Positions 9,373 to 17,199 of a stretch of DNA of 64,000 nt are shown one piece after another. The notes beneath the pieces were generated by a model. The model made no database searches. It was not told the DNA's origin and saw nothing but the letters and a program-made list of their open reading frames with translations. The DNA comes from Lachnoclostridium sp. An131. Its GTDB lineage: Bacteria > Bacillota > Clostridia > Lachnospirales > Lachnospiraceae. Each line of letters opens with the position of its first letter. Position 1 is the stretch's first letter. The DNA lies in NCBI RefSeq assembly GCF_002160825.1, contig NZ_NFLI01000007.1:118384-182383 (forward strand). The letters are read 5' to 3'. The position numbers were made by a program, and so were the translations under genes.

Positions 9373-9561
9373 ATGACACCACAATTATCGGAACTGGATG
9401 TGCAGAATCTCCGCCACCTGCTCGGAGGCTATGACACTACCTGCTGTAAAATGACTGAGTACGCAAATCAGGCGTCAGACCAGCAGGTGAAGCAGTTTTT
9501 CCAGAAGGCAGCCCAGTCTGCCAAGGAGAATAAGCAGCAGCTGATGCATTTCTTAGGTTAG
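9373..9561 (+). CDS. Small CotF-associated spore protein (hypothetical)
   Basis: A 62-residue soluble, mostly helical protein with a central CC pair (residues 24-25) and Gln-rich helices. GGAGG precedes ATG 9373. It lies 15 bp upstream of a CotF-like gene and shares the likely forespore promoter at 9314-9342, so a role in the spore coat or spore interior is inferred from context. I do not recognise a named family with certainty; it may be a half-size CotF-type helical-bundle protein. Confidence 0.65.
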   Translation: MTPQLSELDVQNLRHLLGGYDTTCCKMTEYANQASDQQVKQFFQKAAQSAKENKQQLMHFLG

Positions 9562-9576
9562 GAGGACGCAAAGAAG

Positions 9577-9831
9577 ATGGATGAGAAAACCATGGTATCA
9601 GATACGCTTACAGGCATCAACGGAGAACTGAAAATGTTCGGGGATATGATCCCCCAGACGGAGAACCCGGCTCTGAAGCAGACGCTTAAGGAGATTCGCA
9701 ACAAGTGTGAGATGTCCCAGGAGGAGCTTTATCAGATCGCCCGGGCGAAGCAGTATTATGTTCCGGCCGCTCAGGCGACGGCAGAGGAGATTGCTCATGT
9801 AAAGGCGCTGTTTACAGAAGGCGTACTGTAA
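9577..9831 (+). CDS. CotF-like spore coat protein
   Basis: An 84-residue protein resembling the CotF/spore-coat helical family: MVSDTLTGINGELKMFGDMI, then ENPALKQTLKEIRNKCEMSQEELYQIARAKQYYVPA. CotF-type proteins have the same pattern of a short helix, a TxNPxLxQ segment, and a Y-rich C-terminus. It follows the 62-residue protein by 15 bp (AGGAGG site) and is therefore its operon partner. Function in the spore coat is inferred from family resemblance, not shown. It is shorter than Bacillus CotF. Confidence 0.7.
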   Translation: MDEKTMVSDTLTGINGELKMFGDMIPQTENPALKQTLKEIRNKCEMSQEELYQIARAKQYYVPAAQATAEEIAHVKALFTEGVL

Positions 9832-9891
9832 GGAGTGAAATGGACAGCAGAGACTGGTACCGCTGTACCAGGAGAGGCTGCGGGTAAAAGG

Positions 9892-9946
9892 AAAAGAGAC
9901 TGGCGTATCTGTGATTAAGGGGTCATGGATATGCCGGTCCTCTTTT
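9892..9946. terminator. Bidirectional terminator between coat-like operon and degV
   Basis: An 18-bp imperfect stem (9892-9909 with 9928-9946, one bulge, two wobbles) has AAAA on its left edge and TTTT on its right edge, so it can end transcription from both convergent genes. A separate perfect 7-bp hairpin (CTGGTAC/GTACCAG, 9854-9871) lies upstream without a T-run. Confidence 0.7.
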
Positions 9947-9978
9947 GCTTGTGTAAAAATGATTGGTATACTGCACAC

Positions 9979-10887
9979 TTATTCCAGCCTGTCGCTTCTG
10001 CGTACCAGCCCGAATCCAATGGAATAGGGGCCGGCATGGACTGCGATGGTGGCTCCGATCTGAAAAGCCGGAAGCGTGCTCTGGGGGCCGAATTCTTCTG
10101 CCAGCCGTTTCCTGGTCATTTCCTGCAGGAGGCTGCCCTCTTCCGGATCATAGCCATAGCCGATCAGGATATTGCAGTCATCCGGCGCGCAGCCCTGTTC
10201 CTTCAGGTAGGAGATCAGAAGCTCTACGACGCCGGCCAGTGATTTACGGCGGCCCCGCCTGATGCCGGAGGAATGGATCTCTCCGTCCTCCAGCGTAATG
10301 AGCGGCTTTAAGTCCAGCAGGTTTCCGGCGATGCTGGTCACCCTTCCGATCCGGCCGCCATGCTGGAGATAATCCAGGTTTCCTACCGTGAACAGAATCC
10401 GGCCGGATTTGCGCAGGGCGTCGACTGCCGCAAGAGCCTCGTCGAGAGAACAGCCAGCGTCGCGCATGCGGCAGAGCTCAAGCACAAAGGCGCTCTGCAT
10501 CAGCGTGCAGCAGAGAGAGTCCACGACGACGACCCGGATATCCGGATAGCTTTCAGCCAGCATCTGCCGGGCGATTTCCGCAGATTGAACCGAGGAGCTC
10601 AGCTTTGTAGAAATACAGATACACAGGATATCCTGCCCTTCCTTTGCCCTTTTTTCGAAGGCGGCGTAAAAATCCTCCGGTGAAGGGGCCGCCGTCTTTG
10701 GATAGACGCCCGGATGGGAGACCATCTGCTGGTAAAGCTCCGCCAGCTCCAGATCCACGCCTTCCTTTTTATAGTCGGAGCTGTTGAAAGAGACGAGAAA
10801 ATGGACGATATCAATATCGTTTTCTTTTGCGAGCGCTTCCGGGATATCGCAGGAACCGTCGCTCACAATGCGGAATTTTGAACTCAT
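9979..10887 (-). CDS. DegV family fatty-acid-binding protein
   Basis: This 302-residue DegV protein binds a fatty acid; in several Firmicutes DegV paralogs (FakB) present fatty acids to the kinase FakA. It starts MSSKFRIVSDGSCDIPEALAKEN, the typical DegV N-terminus; ISTKLSSSVQSAEIARQML and GGRIGRVTSIAGNLLDLKPLITLEDGEI are family blocks. The start at 10887 is preceded (minus strand) by AGGAGGAAAA. No fakA is nearby, so its kinase partner would be elsewhere. It is convergent with the coat-like operon and divergent from the lipoprotein at 11091. Confidence 0.92.
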   Translation of the reverse strand: MSSKFRIVSDGSCDIPEALAKENDIDIVHFLVSFNSSDYKKEGVDLELAELYQQMVSHPGVYPKTAAPSPEDFYAAFEKRAKEGQDILCICISTKLSSSVQSAEIARQMLAESYPDIRVVVVDSLCCTLMQSAFVLELCRMRDAGCSLDEALAAVDALRKSGRILFTVGNLDYLQHGGRIGRVTSIAGNLLDLKPLITLEDGEIHSSGIRRGRRKSLAGVVELLISYLKEQGCAPDDCNILIGYGYDPEEGSLLQEMTRKRLAEEFGPQSTLPAFQIGATIAVHAGPYSIGFGLVRRSDRLE

Positions 10888-11090
10888 ATATTTTCCTCCT
10901 GATGCAATAAAATTCGGATTCATTGTATGTTTTTTATTGTAGCACAGATTAATCAAATGTACAATTTTGGATAAAATACGAATTATTTTGAAAAATGTTT
11001 TGAAAAAGACTGACCTGCAGCGCTTGCAAACCAGGGTGCGGTATGAGATACTTTGGATAGAGGCAGCTGAGCCGCATGCGGGGGAGAAGG

Positions 11091-13088
11091 ATGAAAAGGA
11101 AAAAACACGTCTGGAATATGATAATGCTGGCGCTGCTGACGGCGGCCGGGGCGTCAGGACTGTGGGGATGCGCTCATGGCGGAGAAGCCCTGGGTGGAGC
11201 AGATTTAGGAGATATGGAAGAAAAGCTTCCGGAAACGGCGGAAATGTCAGAGGCAAAGACCAGGGAGAGTCAGTCTGCGCTTCTTCGGGAAAAGCAGCAG
11301 GAGGCTGCCATACAGGAAAATAAAGTAATTTTTGGCAGCCTGGAAATCGTACTGCCGGAAAGCGCCGAGGCTGATTTGCGTGAAGGAAGAGAAGGGGATG
11401 CAGGAGTGGAAATGGAGCTTCCCGGCCTGGAGCCGGAGGATGCTCTGCTGCCGCCCTTTATCCGGCTGGAATGCTATGAGACGGAGTGTGAAGAAGAGCT
11501 TTCTCTGGCGGCAGCCCTCTTGGAAGAGTATCAGGAAGAAGAAATGGCTACTCTGTTGAAGCTGGAGTCAGAAGAGGATTACAGTTTCCAGCTGAAAACA
11601 GAGGACTGGCAGTGCCTTATCCTGGTGAGGGAAAGAGAGGTCTATCTGCTCTGGGAGATTCGGGCTGAGGAAGAGTTCAGCATCAGCAGTCTGGTGGAAG
11701 AACAACGTGTCCGATGGACGGATACAGGTGAAGCGATCTGGTATGAAGAAAGCGGCGCCTCCTGCATGCTGGCGGAACCAGAGGAGGGAAGAAGGCTCTT
11801 ATTTTGTTCGGACTTGAATGAAGACGGGGATAACGCTCTCTTTTTGTACCGCTGTGGGGAATATGAGGAACCCTTTCAGGAACTGGATTTTGATTGGCTT
11901 CCAGGAAAGGAAGACCTTGCAGACATAAATTCGGACGGCTGTCTTGATTTAAGACTGGGAAGAAATGAGCTGTATATCTGGGACAGGGAGAAGCAACGGT
12001 ACAGGCCTGCAGGCACAGAGCTAGCACAATACGGACTGGAAAGCGCAGAACGGGAGCCGGAGGACGAGGCGGATGGGGCTTATCAGATTCCTCAGGAGTT
12101 TCTGGATCTGATCGGCAGGGCATTCGAGGAAGGGACAGAATATGAGACGCTTGTCGGGCTGAGAACCGACCGGGAGCTTTCAGAGGAAGAGGCTTTGGAG
12201 CTGGGAGAGGCAAACCCGTGGATTCATGCAGAGCTTGCAAAAATGAGGAACGTATATGTGGGACCGTTCAAGGGCGGTTTCGCTGTGCTGGAGGCGGATC
12301 TGGACAATGACGGCATCTCTGATCTGCTGATGGGAAGAGACGAGGGCGGAAGCGGCGGCTTTTTCAGCTATGTGCTTTTTAAAGGTAAGGCAGACGGAAC
12401 CTATGAAAGAACGAGCCAGATGGAGTGTGTCAGAGAGGAATTTTGCGTGCTTTCTTTTGAAGGGGAAAATTATCTCTGGCTTACCACCTGGGATTACGGG
12501 AGAAAGCTGTATAACGGCGCAGATTTGTATTACTATGAAAACGGGGGACTGGTGGAACAGGCGTCTGTCAGAATGGTTCCGGAGAGCTGTCAGGTAAATG
12601 TGGAAGAATGCCAGGGAGAGCAGTGGAGGGCGCTGGCAGAACAGGCTGCGGCTGCTGGTTCCGAGTACCAGGAGCTGGCCGGACTAGGGGAAAGCTGGAA
12701 ATGGACGGGCAGCGCAGAACAGCAGGCAGCCGGAGACGATAATCAGACGTACCTTTGTGATCTGAATAATGACGGAACAGAGGAACAGTACCAAAAAGCT
12801 GTCTGGCTGAGTTCAAACTTTTATACGGAGGACGGCCTGCATTTCTCATGTGAGGCAGAAGGAATGGAAGCTGTAAAGGAGGCTGTCTGGAGCGGCGGGG
12901 GAAGGCCCATGATGCTCTGGGTGGATGAGGCAGACGGACAGAATATCATACAGGTATTGTCTGCCACGGGACTATATGATTATGAAATCAGCGGTTATCT
13001 GGTGTCAGGAGCGGAATATGAAAGAGTGTACAGGATTACAGGGGCCGCTGAAATCGGCACAGTGCAGCACAGAGAAATGCAGGAGTAA
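11091..13088 (+). CDS. Large lipoprotein with EF-hand-like DxNxDG loops
   Basis: This 665-residue predicted lipoprotein has a signal peptide ending in lipobox LWGC (about residues 18-21), then an acidic, Glu-rich linker. Four aspartate loops resemble calcium-binding DxDxDG elements: DLNEDGDN, DINSDGCLD, DLDNDGISD and DLNNDGTEE, of the kind found in VCBS/FG-GAP-like or dockerin-like repeats. ATG 11091 has GGAG 5-6 bp upstream, and an in-frame ATG at 11076 lacks one. The protein would sit on the outer face of the membrane. It is a monocistron ahead of rpsB. I cannot name a function; calcium binding is an inference from the loops. Confidence 0.8.
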   Translation: MKRKKHVWNMIMLALLTAAGASGLWGCAHGGEALGGADLGDMEEKLPETAEMSEAKTRESQSALLREKQQEAAIQENKVIFGSLEIVLPESAEADLREGREGDAGVEMELPGLEPEDALLPPFIRLECYETECEEELSLAAALLEEYQEEEMATLLKLESEEDYSFQLKTEDWQCLILVREREVYLLWEIRAEEEFSISSLVEEQRVRWTDTGEAIWYEESGASCMLAEPEEGRRLLFCSDLNEDGDNALFLYRCGEYEEPFQELDFDWLPGKEDLADINSDGCLDLRLGRNELYIWDREKQRYRPAGTELAQYGLESAEREPEDEADGAYQIPQEFLDLIGRAFEEGTEYETLVGLRTDRELSEEEALELGEANPWIHAELAKMRNVYVGPFKGGFAVLEADLDNDGISDLLMGRDEGGSGGFFSYVLFKGKADGTYERTSQMECVREEFCVLSFEGENYLWLTTWDYGRKLYNGADLYYYENGGLVEQASVRMVPESCQVNVEECQGEQWRALAEQAAAAGSEYQELAGLGESWKWTGSAEQQAAGDDNQTYLCDLNNDGTEEQYQKAVWLSSNFYTEDGLHFSCEAEGMEAVKEAVWSGGGRPMMLWVDEADGQNIIQVLSATGLYDYEISGYLVSGAEYERVYRITGAAEIGTVQHREMQE

Positions 13089-13103
13089 AAGCAGTCTGCA
13101 AAA

Positions 13104-13139
13104 TCAGGAAAAAGGGGCTTGCAAAGGCCCTTTTCCTGT
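13104..13139 (+). terminator. Hairpin after the lipoprotein, overlapping the rpsB promoter
   Basis: CAGGAAAA (13105-13112) can pair with TTTTCCTG (13131-13138), enclosing a further GGG/CCC pairing. The right arm holds the T-run, and the rpsB -35 lies in the loop. Confidence 0.5.
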
Positions 13140-13147
13140 GCTATACT
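13119..13147 (+). promoter_or_regulatory. Sigma-A promoter of rpsB-tsf
   Basis: TTGCAA (13119-13124), a 17-bp spacer, then TATACT (13142-13147), preceded by TGC (extended -10). The leader to the rpsB ATG is about 110 bases. Confidence 0.75.
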
Positions 13148-13260
13148 TTCAGAGTTAGTGAAAAAACACGCGGGTGGAACCGGGGACGGTGCCAGTGCGG
13201 AGCTCTGGTATTTCACGGTGCGGAAGCCTGCGGAAGAACAACCAAATGGAGGAAAGAAAC

Positions 13261-14001
13261 ATGAGTGTAATTTCAATGAAGCAGTTACTGGAAGCAGGTG
13301 TTCATTTCGGACATCAGACAAGACGCTGGAACCCCAAGATGGCTCCCTACATCTATACCGAGCGCAACGGTATCTACATCATCGACCTGCAGAAGTCTGT
13401 AGGAATGGTAGACACTGCATACAAGGCTGTATTTGATATCGCGGCACAGGGCGGAACCATCCTGTTCGTAGGAACCAAGAAGCAGGCTCAGGATGCTATC
13501 AAGACAGAGGCAGAGCGCTGCGGCATGTTCTACGTAAATGAGAGATGGCTCGGCGGAATGCTGACCAACTTCAAGACCATCCAGAGCAGAATCGCACGTC
13601 TGAAAGCAATCGAGAAGATGTCCGAGGACGGAACCTTTGATGTACTGCCCAAGAAGGAAGTTATCGCACTGAAGAAGGAGTGGGAGAAGCTTGAGAAGAA
13701 CCTGGGCGGAATCAAGGATATGAAGAAGGTTCCGGATGCCATCTTCGTAGTAGACCCGAAGAAGGAGAGAATCTGCGTACAGGAAGCACATACACTGGGA
13801 ATTCCGCTGATCGGAATTGCTGATACCAACTGTGATCCGGAGGAGCTGGATTATGTGATCCCGGGCAACGACGACGCTATCCGTGCCGTAAAGCTGATCG
13901 TTTCCACCATGGCAGACGCCGTAGTTGAGGCAAACCAGGGCGCAGCTGAGGAAGTAGAGGAAGCTTACGAGGAGACCGAAGAGGCTGCTGTAGAAGAGTA
14001 A
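13261..14001 (+). CDS. rpsB: 30S ribosomal protein S2
   Basis: S2 (246 aa) of the small subunit. It begins [20 protein letters not shown] with RRWNPKM following, contains [12 protein letters not shown] and [12 protein letters not shown], and ends in an acidic Glu-rich tail. ATG 13261 has AGGAGG at about 13251; upstream codons are not conserved. tsf follows after 42 bp, the universal rpsB-tsf pairing, and a terminator follows tsf. Codon choice is uniform and biased, as expected for highly expressed genes. Confidence 0.98.
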   Translation: MSVISMKQLLEAGVHFGHQTRRWNPKMAPYIYTERNGIYIIDLQKSVGMVDTAYKAVFDIAAQGGTILFVGTKKQAQDAIKTEAERCGMFYVNERWLGGMLTNFKTIQSRIARLKAIEKMSEDGTFDVLPKKEVIALKKEWEKLEKNLGGIKDMKKVPDAIFVVDPKKERICVQEAHTLGIPLIGIADTNCDPEELDYVIPGNDDAIRAVKLIVSTMADAVVEANQGAAEEVEEAYEETEEAAVEE

Positions 14002-14043
14002 GCAGCGGATTCGGCGCAAAGAAATAATTTGGAGGAACGAAAA

Positions 14044-14985
14044 ATGGCAATCACAGCAGGAATGGTAAAAGAGTTAAGAGAGATGACCGGTGCCGGAATG
14101 ATGGACTGCAAGAAGGCCCTGACCGCTACCGAGGGAAATATGGAAGCAGCTGTAGACTGGCTGAGAGAAAAAGGACTTGCCAGCGCACAGAAGAAGGCAG
14201 GTCGTATCGCAGCTGAGGGTATCGTAGATATCTGCGTGACAGAGGACGGACACAAGGCAGTTGCCGTAGAGGTAAATGCGGAGACTGACTTCGTTGCAAA
14301 GAATGAGAAATTCCGTTCTTACGTAGCAGACGTAGCTGCTCAGGCATTAAAGACCACAGCGGCTGATATCGACGCTTTCCTGGCTGAGACCTGGGAGAAG
14401 GATACGACTCTGACTGTAAAAGAGGCTCTGGCTTCTCAGATCGCAGTGATCGGTGAGAACATGAATATCCGTCGTTTCCGTCAGATGGAGGAGCAGAATG
14501 GTTTCGTTGCTTCCTACATCCATGCAGGCGGTAAGATCGGCGTACTGGTAGACGTTGAGACAGATGTAGTGAACGACGCTGTAAAAGAGATGGCAAAGAA
14601 CGTGGCTATGCAGGCTGCAGCCTTAAAGCCGCTGTACACCAGCGACGCTGAGGTAGAGCCGGAGTACATTGAGAAGGAGAAGGCAATCCTTCTGGCTCAG
14701 ATCCAGAACGACCCGAAGGAGTCCCAGAAGCCGGAGAAGGTAATCCAGGGCATGATTCAGGGCCGTATCAACAAGGAGCTCAAGGAGATCTGCCTGCTTG
14801 ACCAGGTATACGTAAAGGCCGAGGACGGAAAGCAGTCCGTAGGCAAGTACGTAGAGCAGGTAGCCAAGGAGAACAACGCAAAGATTACCATCAAGGGCTT
14901 TGTACGTTTCGAGACTGGCGAGGGTCTGGAGAAGAAGGAAGAGAACTTCGCAGAGGAAGTTGCGAAGCAGATGGCTGGCAAATAA
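14044..14985 (+). CDS. tsf: Elongation factor Ts
   Basis: EF-Ts (313 aa), the nucleotide exchange factor for EF-Tu. The N-terminal UBA-like domain is ITAGMVKELREMTGAGMMDC, followed by KKALTATEGNMEAAVDWLREKG, and the core has the TDFVAKNEKF signature. ATG 14044 is preceded by GGAGG 8-12 bp upstream. Second gene of the rpsB operon, ended by a strong terminator at 15015-15056. Confidence 0.98.
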   Translation: MAITAGMVKELREMTGAGMMDCKKALTATEGNMEAAVDWLREKGLASAQKKAGRIAAEGIVDICVTEDGHKAVAVEVNAETDFVAKNEKFRSYVADVAAQALKTTAADIDAFLAETWEKDTTLTVKEALASQIAVIGENMNIRRFRQMEEQNGFVASYIHAGGKIGVLVDVETDVVNDAVKEMAKNVAMQAAALKPLYTSDAEVEPEYIEKEKAILLAQIQNDPKESQKPEKVIQGMIQGRINKELKEICLLDQVYVKAEDGKQSVGKYVEQVAKENNAKITIKGFVRFETGEGLEKKEENFAEEVAKQMAGK

Positions 14986-15014
14986 GCAATTTGCCGGGCG
15001 TGATAAGGAATGGA

Positions 15015-15056
15015 AGGAACCGCTGCGGGGAATATCCCTGCAGCGGTCCTTTTTTT
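15015..15056 (+). terminator. Strong terminator after tsf
   Basis: The stem pairs ACCGCTGC (15019-15026) with GCAGCGGT (15041-15048), extended by GGGA/TCCC inside and AGG/CCT outside, followed by a T-run at 15050-15056. Confidence 0.88.
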
Positions 15057-15126
15057 ACTCGTGAATGAAAGCCTGCAGGGAGAGCTTTTCGTCTCTGCTG
15101 CGAATGGACGAGAGAAAGGAGGAAAA

Positions 15127-15690
15127 ATGAGACAGTCTCAGATTACAGAGTGGTGTCATTTCATGATTCGCTCACAGGCCGTAGAAGGCGGGACATATAT
15201 AGACGGCACGATGGGAAATGGGCATGACACCCTGCTTTTATGTGAACTGGCAGGGAAAAAGGGGAGTGTGTGGGCTTTTGATGTCCAGGAACAAGCTTTG
15301 AGGAATACAAAGGCTCTGCTGGCGGAACACGGGTATGACGGCAGAGTTCAGTTGATACAGGATGGGCATGAAAACATGGATCATTATCTGGAGCCGGAGA
15401 GCGCAGATGTGGTCTGCTTTAATTTCGGCTACCTCCCGGGCGGCGATCATCAGATTGCAACCAGGCCGGAGACGAGCCTGGCAGCGGTGCAAAAGGGACT
15501 GGAAATTCTGAAGCGCGGCGGAATGATGAGCCTGTGTCTCTACAGCGGCGGGGAGACAGGCTTTGAGGAAAAGGAGAAGCTGCTGGCCTGTCTGAAAGAG
15601 CTGCCTTCCGGGAAATATACGGTGATTGTAAATGAATACTATAACCGCAGGAACTGTCCGCCGCTGCCGGTGTTTATTTTTAAAAGCTGA
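15127..15690 (+). CDS. mnmM: tRNA/rRNA methyltransferase of the YtqB/MnmM family
   Basis: This 187-residue protein is a Rossmann SAM methyltransferase of the rRNA_methylase/YtqB type; YtqB of Bacillus is MnmM, which methylates nm5s2U34 of tRNA. Motif I is YIDGTMGNGHDTLLL near residue 24, and a conserved FNFGYLPGGDHQIATRPETS segment follows near 98. ATG 15127 has AAGGAGGA just upstream; the open frame extends upstream through the tsf terminator and is not coding there. It stands alone, convergent with the membrane protein gene. The substrate assignment is by family only. Confidence 0.85.
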   Translation: MRQSQITEWCHFMIRSQAVEGGTYIDGTMGNGHDTLLLCELAGKKGSVWAFDVQEQALRNTKALLAEHGYDGRVQLIQDGHENMDHYLEPESADVVCFNFGYLPGGDHQIATRPETSLAAVQKGLEILKRGGMMSLCLYSGGETGFEEKEKLLACLKELPSGKYTVIVNEYYNRRNCPPLPVFIFKS

Positions 15691-15718
15691 GAGAGGGCTT
15701 GCGCAATGGAAGGAGATG

Positions 15719-16396
15719 CTATGCTTGCATCGGATATGCCTGATGAGCCATCGAAGAGCAGCCAATCAGAACTGTCCATACATAAGCGCAGGTTTTCGGA
15801 ATCATAAGCATACCGATCAGTGGGACGGTATCTGCCCAGAGCACTACGGGAATATAAAAGGCGAAGCTCAGGACGATGGTCAGCCACATCCAGCGGAAAG
15901 CCTGGTCTTTTGATTCTCCTGCCTTCTGAAAGAACAGGACGATGATCAGAAGTCCAAGCAGAGCGAAAGGAATATTGCGGTAGATTCCCCAGCTTAGAGG
16001 CGCTTCTGCGCTCAGCCACTGGTTCTGCGGGAACAGGCACAGAGCGATGCGGATGGCGGCAAGCAGATATACGGCTGCCGTAATTCCATTTTTTCCATGA
16101 ATGTCATAGCGCAGTCTCCATACATAATAAAGAAGAATATAGAACACCGTCATGGTAATGGAGGTAATCAGTTTTCCGGCGCCCAGCAAGGCTGTATAGC
16201 TTTCCAGGCCAGTGGTACACAGAGCTACTGCGCGCGGAATCAGATGAAAGGCGTCTCCAGCGCCCAATACGATGGCCATCACACCGAAAAGACGGAATTG
16301 CTTCTGACCCTGGCATTTCCGAATCATTCGAATGCCGAGAGTGATCACAGTGATCAGATAAACTGCGTCAAATAATGTTTCTGCAACTGCCTGCAT
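15719..16396 (-). CDS. Uncharacterised multi-pass membrane protein
   Basis: A 225-residue protein with about seven hydrophobic helices (for example LFDAVYLITVITLGI near the start and IALLGLLIIVLFF-like segments later) and a distinctive GAGDAFHLIPRAVAL stretch near residue 45. I do not recognise a named family. The start at 16396 has AGGAGGAAAA upstream on the minus strand, 32 bp after the TetR stop. The two genes form an operon behind the TetR-autoregulated promoter, so the protein is the best candidate for the regulated output. Confidence 0.75.
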   Translation of the reverse strand: MQAVAETLFDAVYLITVITLGIRMIRKCQGQKQFRLFGVMAIVLGAGDAFHLIPRAVALCTTGLESYTALLGAGKLITSITMTVFYILLYYVWRLRYDIHGKNGITAAVYLLAAIRIALCLFPQNQWLSAEAPLSWGIYRNIPFALLGLLIIVLFFQKAGESKDQAFRWMWLTIVLSFAFYIPVVLWADTVPLIGMLMIPKTCAYVWTVLIGCSSMAHQAYPMQA

Positions 16397-16428
16397 GGCT
16401 GTTTTCCTCCTGTTTATAAGGTTTTTTG

Positions 16429-16983
16429 TCAGTAAAGAAGCTTTCGAAGCATTTCAAGAATTGCGCCGCTTTCATAATTCTGGCGAATGAGGGATGAAAG
16501 CACCAGTGAAAATAAAATTTCCACAAAGCCTTCCGGACTCAGAGCCCCCTCAAAGGCATCCGGCCGTATGTCCCTGTCCTTAAGCAGGATGTGAAGAAGG
16601 CTGCCCTGCATATGGCTCCAGGCCTTTTCCATCAGAATCCGGCCATTATCCCTGTCCTTGCCGAAGAATGCCATAGAATGCAGGGTAAAGAAGCCGGGAT
16701 AGGTTTCAGCGCCCTTTTTTATTCTGTCGAAAATCCATTCCACACAATCAGAAAAATGTTCGAAATTTTCCTGCCCTGAAGCATGGAAAATTTCGCTCCA
16801 AACGCTCTCGACAGCAGCGGTGATCAGGTCGTTTTTGGAGTCAAAATAGTTGTAGATAGAGCCGACAGAGACGCCGCAGGCGGCAGCCACGCTCCGGATG
16901 CTGATTTCTGCAGCTCCCTGCTCCCGGATCATCTGCCTGCTTACCTCCAGGATCGCTTCTTTGGAAGTCACAATCGTGTTCAA
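16429..16983 (-). CDS. TetR/AcrR-family transcriptional regulator
   Basis: This 184-residue TetR regulator has the N-terminal DNA-binding domain ILEVSRQMIREQGAAEISIRSVAAACGVSVGSIYNYFDSKNDL (split here only by my quotation: helices at about residues 9-50), with a variable helical ligand domain after it. TTG 16983 is the likely start because GAGGAGG lies 9 bp upstream; a further TTG at 17004 lacks such a site. Its promoter carries a palindrome touching the -10 (17007-17019), so negative autoregulation is likely. The operon partner is the membrane protein at 15719-16396. Confidence 0.88.
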   Translation of the reverse strand: MNTIVTSKEAILEVSRQMIREQGAAEISIRSVAAACGVSVGSIYNYFDSKNDLITAAVESVWSEIFHASGQENFEHFSDCVEWIFDRIKKGAETYPGFFTLHSMAFFGKDRDNGRILMEKAWSHMQGSLLHILLKDRDIRPDAFEGALSPEGFVEILFSLVLSSLIRQNYESGAILEMLRKLLY

Positions 16984-17006
16984 GAAAAAACACCTCCTCT
17001 TCAAAC

Positions 17007-17019
17007 TGAACAGTGTTCA
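17007..17019. promoter_or_regulatory. Candidate TetR operator
   Basis: TGAACA-G-TGTTCA, 6-bp arms around one base, lies just downstream of and touching the -10 of the TetR promoter. Confidence 0.65.
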
Positions 17020-17047
17020 TTATAATATCTCTGCTTCTGAATGTCAA
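17019..17047 (-). promoter_or_regulatory. Consensus sigma-A promoter of tetR and membrane gene
   Basis: Read on the minus strand: TTGACA (17047-17042), a 17-bp spacer, TATAAT (17024-17019). Both hexamers are perfect. Confidence 0.8.
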
Positions 17048-17199
17048 GTATGGAAGGCGGAGGAAAAATGATTTGACAGGCCTTGATCCGAGAGCTTTGC
17101 CATCACAGATATGATGGAGGGGAAATCATTACGGATACAAAAGCTTATGCTGGAAAAAATAAAGCATGAAAATAAGAGAATAGAAGGAGGAAATTTGGT

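Noticed and set aside
13170..13250. T-box-like string GGGTGGAACCG upstream of rpsB
   Set aside because: The T-box bulge sequence is only partly matched, no stem I/specifier or terminator is visible, and rpsB is not an amino-acid-regulated gene.
17073..17078. TTGACA upstream of the DMT permease as a promoter
   Set aside because: No acceptable -10 is found at 16-18 bp, so it was not called a promoter.
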